Assembly: GCF_030816295.1 (NCBI RefSeq)
Contig: NZ_JAUSXV010000001.1
Span: 1,364,001-1,428,000, forward strand
Source of the DNA: Microbacterium natoriense
GTDB taxonomy: Bacteria; Actinomycetota; Actinomycetes; Actinomycetales; Microbacteriaceae
DNA length: 64,000 nt
Reading direction: 5' to 3'
Shown: piece after piece, positions 53,720 to 64,000 of the stretch
Position numbering within the stretch: position 1 is the first letter of the stretch
How the letters are laid out: the number at the start of each line of letters is the position of its first letter
Notes under the pieces: model-generated
The model's input: only the letters and a program-made list of their open reading frames with translations
What the model was told of the DNA's origin: nothing
The model's database searches: none
Position numbers and translations under genes: made by a program

Positions 53720-54736
53720 ATGGCACGTCCGATCACGTTGTTCACCGGTCAGTGGGCCGATCTTCCGTTCGAGGACGTCGCTCGTCTTGCGGGGGAGTGG
53801 GGCTACGACGGCCTGGAGATCGCCTGCTGGGGCGATCACATCGATGTGTCCCGCTGGGATGATGAGGCGTATGTGCAGTCGCGCTGCGACATCCTGGAGC
53901 GCAACGGCCTTCAGGTGTGGGCGATCTCGAACCATCTCACCGGACAGGCGGTGTGCGACGACCCGATCGACGCGCGCCACCGGGACATCCTCTCCGATCG
54001 GGTCTGGGGCGATGGCGAACCCGAGGGCGTCAGGCTGCGGGCGGCGGAAGACCTGAAGAACACGGCCCGTTTCGCCGCGAAGCTCGGCGTCACGACGGTG
54101 AACGGCTTCACGGGGTCGAGCATCTGGAAGGCCGTCGCGATGTTCCCGCCGGCGTCGGATGAGTTCATCGCGGCGGGGTATCAGGACTTCGCCGATCGGT
54201 GGAACCCGATCCTCGACGTCTTCGAGGAGGTGGGGGTGCGGTTCGCGCTCGAAGTGCACCCGTCCGAGATCGCGTACGACTACTGGACGGCCAAGGCGAC
54301 GCTCGACGCGATCGGGCGCCGCAAGAGCTTCGGCTTCAACTTCGACCCCTCGCACTTCGTCTGGCAGCAGCTGGATTCGGTCGCGTTCGTCCTCGACTTC
54401 GCCGAACACATCTTCCATGTGCACGTGAAGGAGTCGATCACGAACCTCGACGGCCGCAACGGAGTCCTCGGGTCGCACCTGCCATGGGCCAACCCGCGGC
54501 GAGGGTGGACGTTCGTCTCGACCGGGCACGGCGCCGTGAAGTGGGAGCCGCTGTTCCGGGCTCTGAACGCGATCGGCTACACCGGCCCGACGAGCGTCGA
54601 GTGGGAGGATGCCGGCATGGACCGGCTGCACGGCGCCCCCGAGGCTCTCGCGTTCGTGCGGAAGCTCGCCGCGATCACTCCGCCGGATGCTGCGTTCGAC
54701 TCCGCTTTCTCGACCAAGACAGAGGACGCCCGCTGA
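53720..54736 (+). CDS. Sugar phosphate isomerase/epimerase-like TIM-barrel protein
   Basis: From ATG 53720 (AAGGAG upstream) the protein has 338 residues of the xylose isomerase-like TIM-barrel superfamily. Metal-binding residues are visible in ALEVHPSE (Glu), NFDPSH (Asp, His), HVHVKES (His) and SVEWED (Glu). Members isomerise or epimerise free sugars, or act on keto-sugar intermediates. Being last in the ThuA-GH51 operon, it probably handles the product of the Gfo/Idh/MocA enzymes. A long hairpin overlaps its stop codon. Confidence 0.88.
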   Translation: MARPITLFTGQWADLPFEDVARLAGEWGYDGLEIACWGDHIDVSRWDDEAYVQSRCDILERNGLQVWAISNHLTGQAVCDDPIDARHRDILSDRVWGDGEPEGVRLRAAEDLKNTARFAAKLGVTTVNGFTGSSIWKAVAMFPPASDEFIAAGYQDFADRWNPILDVFEEVGVRFALEVHPSEIAYDYWTAKATLDAIGRRKSFGFNFDPSHFVWQQLDSVAFVLDFAEHIFHVHVKESITNLDGRNGVLGSHLPWANPRRGWTFVSTGHGAVKWEPLFRALNAIGYTGPTSVEWEDAGMDRLHGAPEALAFVRKLAAITPPDAAFDSAFSTKTEDAR

Positions 54737-54756
54737 GCCCTGAGCGGGCGTCCTCT
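54721..54756. terminator. Bidirectional terminator hairpin overlapping a stop codon
   Basis: AGAGGACGCCCGCT (54721-54734) pairs perfectly with AGCGGGCGTCCTCT (54743-54756) around an 8-base loop. It ends the GH51 operon and the convergent aldo/keto reductase transcript. No U-tract is present. Confidence 0.8.
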
Positions 54757-54778
54757 GTGGGCCGGGGTGCCGAGAGCC

Positions 54779-55663
54779 TCAGTCTTGATCGAGCGCGGCC
54801 AGTTCGTCCCGGGTCAGCTCGAGGTCGGCGGCGGCGGCGGAGTCGACGACCGACTGCGGCCGCTTGGCCCCCGGGATCGGGATGACCACCGGCGCCTGCG
54901 CCAGCTCCCAGGCCAGCGCGACCTGCTGGGCGCTCACGCCGCGGGCCTCGGCCACCTGCTGGAAGGCCGGGTGGCGGGCAGCCAGCTCCTTCGCATCCGA
55001 CAGGCCGCCGAGCGGGCTCCAGGCGAGGAAGGCCAGACCCAATTCGGCGCAGACGTCGATCTCGGGTCGGCTGCTGCGGAACTTCGGACTGAACTGGTTC
55101 TGAACACTGACCAGGCTGTCGCCCAGCGCCTCGTGCGCCGCCCGGATCTGAGCAGGGTCGACGTTGGAGACCCCGATCATCCGCACCTTGCCGCTGGCAG
55201 CGATCTCGGTGAGCGCGCCGATCGTCTCCGAATAGTCGATCGTGGGATCGGGGCGGTGGTGCTGCCAGAGCGCGATCTGCTCGACTCCGAGCCGGGACAG
55301 ACTGGCGTCGACCGCGCGGTGCAGATGCTCGGGCCGGCCATCGTGGTCCCAGCCGCCACCCTGGGTGCGGAAGGCACCGCCCTTGGTAGCGAGGAGAACG
55401 CGGTCGCGGACGCCCAGCTCGTCGAGTATCGAGGCGACGAGCTTCTCGTTCTCACCCTGGGCTCCGGCACCCAGCTCGTCGCCGGGTCCGTAGGCGTCGG
55501 CGGTGTCGAAGAGCGTGACGCCGGCGTCGAGCGCGGCGCGGACGGTGTCGAGCAGCTGCGGGCGGGGCTGGTGACCGGTCTGGTCGAAGGTCATCAGGCC
55601 GAGCCCGATCGCTCCGACTTCGATGCGGCCGACGGTGTCGTTGCCGACTGTACGAGTATGCAT
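54779..55663 (-). CDS. Aldo/keto reductase
   Basis: This 294-residue NADPH-dependent reductase has the AKR tetrad: Asp and Tyr in FDTADAYG, Lys in LATKGG and His in WQHHRPD. The IGVSNVDP and IPIPGAKRP blocks match the family. AAGGA precedes the ATG. It lies 85 bases after the binding-protein gene in the same direction and may be the tail of that operon, but its sugar substrate, if any, is unknown. Confidence 0.92.
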   Translation of the reverse strand: MHTRTVGNDTVGRIEVGAIGLGLMTFDQTGHQPRPQLLDTVRAALDAGVTLFDTADAYGPGDELGAGAQGENEKLVASILDELGVRDRVLLATKGGAFRTQGGGWDHDGRPEHLHRAVDASLSRLGVEQIALWQHHRPDPTIDYSETIGALTEIAASGKVRMIGVSNVDPAQIRAAHEALGDSLVSVQNQFSPKFRSSRPEIDVCAELGLAFLAWSPLGGLSDAKELAARHPAFQQVAEARGVSAQQVALAWELAQAPVVIPIPGAKRPQSVVDSAAAADLELTRDELAALDQD

Positions 55664-55748
55664 GGGTAGATCCTTCGGTGGGGGGTGAGGGGGAGTGAGC
55701 GAATCGGGGGACGAGGCCTGCGCCTCGCCCCCCGATCAGTGCTCTTGG

Positions 55749-57419
55749 TCAGCTCGCGTCGTATGCCGCCTGCCAGATCTCCAGGTAGCGGTCGACGCCC
55801 AGCCCTTTGAGGCCGTCCAGGTAGCCGTTCCAGTCGCCGTCGCTGTTCGGGTCACGCACTCCGGTGACGAACTCGGCGGTCGATGTCGCCACGTTGCTCT
55901 CGATGTTGGCGGTCAGCGTGGACAGCTCGTTGCCGTCTTCGACGGGGACCCAGAGGTCCCAGTACGGGAAGATCGCGTCGGAGTCCTCGCCGTCGTACAG
56001 CTCGGTCGCCTCGAAGAGCCGACGCTCGTAGCCCGGCTGCGTGTTGATGTCGAGCGGCGCCACCTGCGCATTGCGGAACTCCGTCGTCTCGAACACCTGA
56101 GCCATCGGACCCCAGCTGCCGTTGTAGTCGGCTTCGTTCTCCTCATCCACCAGGATGTCGAAGAAGGTCGCGTCGAGCTCGGAGTCGAGTGCGACCTCTC
56201 CCTCCTCCGCAGCTCGCCAGCCGATGTTCTCCTCGCCGAACTCACCGCGCATGTGCCCTTCCTCGGTGAAGAGATAATCCATCATCTCCATGATCACCTT
56301 CTGCTCCGTCTCGTCGGCGGCCTTCGTGACGACGAAGGTGGCTCCGGGGATGCTCGGCAGCTGGTACGTCGCATTCGCACCCCCTGGTCCCTCGAGCGGA
56401 GGAATCGGGAAGTACTGGTTGTCGCGACCGTCTTCCTGACCGACGCTCACGAAGATCCCGGAATGGATGGTCGTGGCGCCGCCGACGATCACTGCGTCGG
56501 CGTTGTTGCCCGTGCCCTGCATGGTGTCGTCACCCTGCGAGAACGCCGCGGGATCGACGAGGCCTGCCGCCCACAGTTTGTTGAGGAACTTCAGGCCTTC
56601 CCGCCATCCGTCCTGCATCGGCTGCATCTGCACCGTGTCGCCGTCGAGTCCCAGCGAGACAGGCTGGCCGTTCGCACCGGCTCCGGTGTTGAAGGAGTTG
56701 GAGACGAACGCGTTCATGATGTACGGCACGATCGACCACTGCGAACTGCCGGTGATCGGGATCTCATCCGCGACGCCGTTGCCGTTGGGGTCGCCCGTCT
56801 TGAACGCCATCATGACGTCGAAGAACTCGTCGGGTGTCGTCGGCGCATCGAGTCCGAGCGCTTTCAGCCACTCTTGGTTGATCCAGAACTTGTACGGGTA
56901 GGAGCAGTGGTAGCAGTCGTTCCACTGCGGAAGGCCCCAGATGTTGCCGTCGGGTGCCGTGGCGAGCGATTCGAAGCCGGGCTCGGCGGCGAGGGCGTCG
57001 GCGATGTTCGGCGCATACTCGTCGATGAGATCGTTCAGGGGCAGGATCACGCCCTGATCGCCGTAGCGCTGCAGCTCGGCCTTGTTGAACTGCGACGCCC
57101 ACGGGACGAGCATGTACGCCTCGGGCAGGTCGCCACCCGCCAAGGAGACCTGGCGAGCCTCGTTCGCCGCCCCTGATTCATAGCCGGTCGTCTCGAACTG
57201 GATGTCGACGTCGAACTTCTCCTCCATGAGGAGGGTGAACGAGTTTGTGTTGAGATCCATCTGGCCGCTCTGTTCTCCGAAGATGGTGATGACCTTCTGG
57301 TCGTCTTCTTCGCTGGGGGAACAGCCGACCAGCGCGGCGGCCAGTACCGCGACCGCCGCGATGCCGGCGACGGAGCGACGGCTGTGTCGCATCGTGTCGG
57401 ATAGGTGTTGTCTGGACAA
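55749..57419 (-). CDS. Sugar ABC transporter substrate-binding lipoprotein, LplA-like
   Basis: The protein has 556 residues from TTG 57419, which has AGAGAGG at normal spacing; ATG 57392 has no ribosome site and would only shorten the signal. The signal peptide ends in the lipobox LVGC with Cys33. The large size and the split domain with FWINQEWLKALG and DEFFDVMMAFK match LplA-type binding proteins for oligosaccharides. The permease at 63178 is of the matching LplC type. It is divergent from the beta-galactosidase, with shared regulatory repeats. Confidence 0.9.
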   Translation of the reverse strand: MSRQHLSDTMRHSRRSVAGIAAVAVLAAALVGCSPSEEDDQKVITIFGEQSGQMDLNTNSFTLLMEEKFDVDIQFETTGYESGAANEARQVSLAGGDLPEAYMLVPWASQFNKAELQRYGDQGVILPLNDLIDEYAPNIADALAAEPGFESLATAPDGNIWGLPQWNDCYHCSYPYKFWINQEWLKALGLDAPTTPDEFFDVMMAFKTGDPNGNGVADEIPITGSSQWSIVPYIMNAFVSNSFNTGAGANGQPVSLGLDGDTVQMQPMQDGWREGLKFLNKLWAAGLVDPAAFSQGDDTMQGTGNNADAVIVGGATTIHSGIFVSVGQEDGRDNQYFPIPPLEGPGGANATYQLPSIPGATFVVTKAADETEQKVIMEMMDYLFTEEGHMRGEFGEENIGWRAAEEGEVALDSELDATFFDILVDEENEADYNGSWGPMAQVFETTEFRNAQVAPLDINTQPGYERRLFEATELYDGEDSDAIFPYWDLWVPVEDGNELSTLTANIESNVATSTAEFVTGVRDPNSDGDWNGYLDGLKGLGVDRYLEIWQAAYDAS

Positions 57420-57603
57420 TGTCTTGCCTCTCTGTGGTGGGACGGGCGTGCTGTGGAGTCGATGACGCGGCGCGGGTTGCGATGCGTCATCCCTTGACGA
57501 CGTCTGCGGGGAGTGCCCGGGCCGAATGATCGGGCGACGACGGGGTAGTGGAGCATCAGCGGCATCCGGGGATGGCTGCGGCTTTGCAGGCATGCCCTCA
57601 CGC

Positions 57604-61003
<3,400 letters not shown>

Positions 61004-61019
61004 ACAGAACGGCAGAGAA

Positions 61020-61059
61020 CCTCTGGCGGATCGCCTCAGCGGAGGCGGTTCGCCAGAGG
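61020..61059. terminator. Long bidirectional terminator hairpin
   Basis: CCTCTGGCG (61020-61028) pairs with CGCCAGAGG (61051-61059), and inside it CGCCTC (61032-61037) pairs with GAGGCG (61042-61047), with a 3-base internal loop on each side. It separates the convergent beta- and alpha-galactosidase genes. Confidence 0.8.
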
Positions 61060-61078
61060 CGCATCCAGGGTGGGATGA

Positions 61079-63181
61079 CTATGGGTGCCGCAGGCGGAGC
61101 GTGCGCGCCGCAGGCTCGTCCGGCAGCTCGACGACGAGTTCGCCTGCGGGGGCATGCCACATCACCCGGGTGGGAAGGTTCTTCGGGAACACGATCTCCA
61201 CATCGAGTTCGCGCCCCACGTGCCGTGCCAGCGGGATCCTCACGGTGGTGGGACCGGAACGGCGCCAGACGGTGAGCAGCTCGCCCGCGTCGTCGCGCAT
61301 GCCCAGGGCGACGACGGGATCGTGCCAGCCGGGCAGGCCCAGGGGCCAGAACGGCACGGCCGCCGGAAGTCTGTCACGCGTCTCGCGGTACGCGGCCAGC
61401 CCTGCCCGGACCAGCTCCATCTGCGGTGACGAGAGAAGGTCGAGGCGACCACCGAGATGCACGCGTCCCAACAGCGTGCTCGCGAGCGAGAACGCGATCC
61501 TCTCGGCCGACCAGGACGGGTCGGGGTAGGCCCACACGGCGCCCTGCTCAGGAGTCACCGCCGTGGGTGCAGCCGCCGCTATCGACGCGGTGAACAGCGG
61601 ATCCTGGTTGTCGCTCGTCGACTGGACGGGGTGCACCGCGAGGGTCGCCGCATCCATCCGCTGTCCGCCGCTCGCACAGTTCTCGATGACGAGTCCCGGG
61701 TGACGGTCCATGAGGTCGCGCACCCAGTCCAGCAGCGCCCGCTGGTGGCCCAGCTGCCCGTCACCGGGACTGTCGGCATCCACGTCGGTGCCCTGCGTGA
61801 CGTCCATGTTGTAGTCGAACTTCAGGTATCCGAGATCCAGACCGACGACGAGTCGTTCGACCGCGCCGTCGACATGGGCGAGTGCGGCCGGATGCCGGAA
61901 GTCCAGCTGCAGTCGGCCGGACTCGATGACCGGCTTCCCGTCCCGCTGGAAGAAGGCCTCCGGGGGCAGGGTGTGCGCCACCGGGCTCGAGACCGAGACG
62001 ACCTCGGGTTCGAGCCAGAGCCCCGCGATCATCCCGGCGTCCCGCATCCGGTTCGTCATCGCGCGGAGGCCTTCGGGGAATCGGCGCAGCGACGGCTCCC
62101 ACGAGCCGAGGTCGTTCCACCACGTCGCCCCGTCTGTGTACCAGCCCGAGTCCATGCAGTAGATCTCCGCGCCGGCTCGCTCGGCGGCGTCGATGAACGG
62201 CGGGATGTTCTCGCTCGTGGGATCTCCCATCAGAGCGTTCATGTAGTCGTTCACGATCACCGGCAGCGCGTCGTTGTCCGGGTGGGGGCGACGCACGCGG
62301 CGCCTGGCGCGGGTGAGCGCGCCGAACAGCTCATCGTCATCGCCCGCGAGGACGAGGGTCGTCGGGACGGAGCAGAACCGCTCGCCGGGCGAGAGCCGCC
62401 GCATCCACGCCGAGCTCTGGTCCGTCGGTCCGCTCGTCACGAGGTACAGCGCACCGGCCTGGTCTCCGAGCTCCCAGCGCCATGCGCCGTTGTGCTCGAC
62501 CTGCCACAGCAGGGATCGCGGCTGATCTCCGGCCCGCAGGACGCCCATCGGCAGATGACCGCCGGTCGACCAGCTTCCGCGCTGTCCGATGGCGAACGAC
62601 GCGCGGGAGCTGGTGATGCCCCACGAGTCCAGTCCCGCGTCGTCGAGTCCGAGCTCGGCCGGGGTGCGACGCTGCCAGACCATCTCGCGGAACCACGTGT
62701 TGTGCGCGAATCCGACCTCGTGATCGAGCCACCAGTGCGCGCCCGGCGACGAGATGCCGCCGAGCGCGACGGAGGAGACTGCGCGGAGCTCGACGGCATC
62801 CGTTCCCGCGCAGACCTCGGTCTCGCATCGGACGACGGGAAGGTCAGGCCAGCTCGACCAGCGCGAGATCACGACGATCTGCGTCACCGGGTCCTGCGCG
62901 GTCACCTCGAGATGAGCCATCCCGTCCTGGTGCCAGTCCCGGTGGTCGACGAAGCGCAGCCGGCGTCCCACAGCGCTGCCCATGAGGCGTTCCGACGACG
63001 AGAAGCCCGAGCCCTCCCCGCCGAGGTGGATCTCGGCGATCGGCAGAGCGGATGCGGGTTCGGGGACGCTCTCGTCGCCGACCCGCGTGAACCGCTGGAC
63101 CATCGGCGGCCTGTCAGCGGATGACGAGATGTCGAGTTCGATGGCACCGGGGCGCCAGGTGATGAGTTCACCTACGCTCAC
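61079..63181 (-). CDS. GH36 family alpha-galactosidase
   Basis: This 700-residue enzyme has the motifs CMDSGWY and GLWLEPE, the nucleophile Asp456 in LKFDYNMD and the acid/base region ENCASGGQRMD. No signal peptide is present. GTG 63181 overlaps the permease stop (GTGA); the frame upstream is antisense or out of frame to the permease. Unlike the GH36 at 43879, this copy is intact, and the two differ widely in sequence, so they are not recent duplicates. Confidence 0.93.
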   Translation of the reverse strand: MSVGELITWRPGAIELDISSSADRPPMVQRFTRVGDESVPEPASALPIAEIHLGGEGSGFSSSERLMGSAVGRRLRFVDHRDWHQDGMAHLEVTAQDPVTQIVVISRWSSWPDLPVVRCETEVCAGTDAVELRAVSSVALGGISSPGAHWWLDHEVGFAHNTWFREMVWQRRTPAELGLDDAGLDSWGITSSRASFAIGQRGSWSTGGHLPMGVLRAGDQPRSLLWQVEHNGAWRWELGDQAGALYLVTSGPTDQSSAWMRRLSPGERFCSVPTTLVLAGDDDELFGALTRARRRVRRPHPDNDALPVIVNDYMNALMGDPTSENIPPFIDAAERAGAEIYCMDSGWYTDGATWWNDLGSWEPSLRRFPEGLRAMTNRMRDAGMIAGLWLEPEVVSVSSPVAHTLPPEAFFQRDGKPVIESGRLQLDFRHPAALAHVDGAVERLVVGLDLGYLKFDYNMDVTQGTDVDADSPGDGQLGHQRALLDWVRDLMDRHPGLVIENCASGGQRMDAATLAVHPVQSTSDNQDPLFTASIAAAAPTAVTPEQGAVWAYPDPSWSAERIAFSLASTLLGRVHLGGRLDLLSSPQMELVRAGLAAYRETRDRLPAAVPFWPLGLPGWHDPVVALGMRDDAGELLTVWRRSGPTTVRIPLARHVGRELDVEIVFPKNLPTRVMWHAPAGELVVELPDEPAARTLRLRHP

Positions 63182-64000
63182 CCCTTGACTGCCCCGATCA
63201 GGATCCCCTTGTTGAAGAAGCGGGCCACGAACGGGTACACGAGCATCACGGGCACCGTCGAGATGACGATGAGCGAGTACTTCATCAGGTCGGCGAGCTG
63301 CTGCCGCTCCATGGCTGCGGCCGCGTCCAGCCCGGGGGCCGCCTGGTTGAGGATCAGCACGTTGCGGAGCACCAGCTGAAGGGGGAAGAGATCCGGGTTG
63401 CGCAGATAGAGCAACGCGTCGAAGTAGGAGTTCCACTGGAAGATGGCGTACATGAGCGCGATCACCGCGAGGAGCGGCTTGGACAGCGGCAGCACGGTCG
63501 AGAAGAGGAAGCGCAGATCGCTCGCGCCGTCCAGCTGAGCCGCTTCGTAGAGCTCGTCGGGGATCGATGACCGGAAGAACGCGACAGCGATGATCACCTG
63601 CCAGACGCCGATCGCCTGCGGGAGGATGATCGCCCACCGGGTGTCGAGGAGACCGAGGTTCTGGACGACGAGATACATCGGGATGATGCCGCCGGCGAAG
63701 AGCATCGTGAACACCACGAAGACCGTGATGCCGCGTCGGCCCCAGAAGTCCTGTCGTGACAGCGGATAGGCGATCGCGACCGTGAGCACGAGGCTGATCG
63801 CCGTACCGGCGATCGTGTAGAACAGGGAGTTGCCGAATCCGGTGAGGATCGAACTGTCGCTGAGCGCCCGCTGGTAGCCCTCGAGGGTGAAGTCGATCGG
63901 CCAGAACGTGACCCGACCCGATGACACCGCGAGCGGATCGCTGAAGGAGCTGGCGACGATGTAGACGAGCGGCAGCAGCACGACGAGCAGGAAGGTCGTG
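63178..64000 (-). CDS. Sugar ABC transporter permease, LplC/MalG-like (N-terminus beyond window)
   Basis: At least 273 residues are visible. The frame stays open to the window edge (TTFLLVV before LLPLVYIVASS), so a few N-terminal residues are missing. Six helices and the EAA loop ELYEAAQLDGASDLRF are clear, and the conserved NKGILIGAVKG end is typical of LplC-type permeases. The partner permease should lie just outside, upstream. It is coupled to the GH36 gene by GTGA and fits the LplA-like lipoprotein at 55749. Confidence 0.93.
   Translation of the reverse strand, partial: TTFLLVVLLPLVYIVASSFSDPLAVSSGRVTFWPIDFTLEGYQRALSDSSILTGFGNSLFYTIAGTAISLVLTVAIAYPLSRQDFWGRRGITVFVVFTMLFAGGIIPMYLVVQNLGLLDTRWAIILPQAIGVWQVIIAVAFFRSSIPDELYEAAQLDGASDLRFLFSTVLPLSKPLLAVIALMYAIFQWNSYFDALLYLRNPDLFPLQLVLRNVLILNQAAPGLDAAAAMERQQLADLMKYSLIVISTVPVMLVYPFVARFFNKGILIGAVKG

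Noticed and set aside
52130..54631. 833-codon antisense frame over the GH51, Gfo/Idh/MocA and isomerase genes
   Set aside because: It spans three real genes and their stop-start overlaps; no homology and no start signals.

Overview
The window is high-GC actinobacterial DNA. It has many GTG and TTG starts, dense ATGA/GTGA stop-start overlaps, LacI-controlled sugar operons whose ABC transporters lack their own ATPase, and MSF/M20/SDR accessory genes. This fits a plant- or soil-associated member of Microbacteriaceae, most like Microbacterium; that placement is inferred from style and gene content only. No tRNA, rRNA, CRISPR array or recognisable transposase was seen.

Layout. 1-2715: end of a GH1 beta-glucosidase, a tyrosine phosphatase and an HSL-type esterase. 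2757-8009: a visibly less GC-rich island of unfamiliar genes. It holds a HAD protein resembling those of RNA-repair contexts, a one-helix coiled-coil membrane protein, a small orphan, a giant GNAT-PIN-GNAT-like-ASCH-like fusion, a stand-alone ASCH protein and a zinc-ribbon protein with a HEPN-like RNase motif. This is the best candidate in the window for an undescribed RNA-targeting, toxin-like or defence system. 8239-15302: small regulator/enzyme pairs (WYL regulator with epoxide hydrolase, quinone oxidoreductase, NarL-type two-component system, MarR with SDR). 15426-16478: a deletion scar, where a TetR tail abuts a DppD tail followed by a frameshifted DppF. 16467-30216: two separate transporter plus M20 amidohydrolase modules with their own regulators, a TPR/lipoprotein pair, an aldehyde dehydrogenase remnant, an amidase and an esterase. 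30334-33809: an operon of two paralogous alpha/beta hydrolases, an oxidoreductase and a TetR regulator.

33891-54756 is a large carbohydrate-utilisation locus. A LacI repressor faces a transporter operon (lipoprotein, two permeases, GH3, ThuA, Gfo/Idh/MocA). Next come a frameshifted GH27 and a frameshifted GH36 on the minus strand, diverging from a GH127 beta-L-arabinofuranosidase. A second LacI then faces an operon of ThuA, Gfo/Idh/MocA, GH51, Gfo/Idh/MocA and a sugar isomerase-like protein. The same 16-bp palindrome (consensus GAGAGATCGATCTCTC) lies before the first LacI gene, before the transporter operon and in the GH36/GH127 divergon, so these units look like one regulon. GH127, GH51 and alpha-galactosidases together suggest plant glycoprotein (extensin-like) or arabinan/galactan glycans as food. 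54779-64000 is a galactoside locus: aldo/keto reductase, LplA-like binding protein, GH2 beta-galactosidase, GH36 alpha-galactosidase and the start-truncated permease that leaves the window.

Four places carry probable reading-frame lesions (15903, 43512-43520, 44011-44014, and possibly the end of the GH1 gene). The first three are each repaired by one base, so sequencing error and true pseudogenes cannot be separated from this sequence alone.
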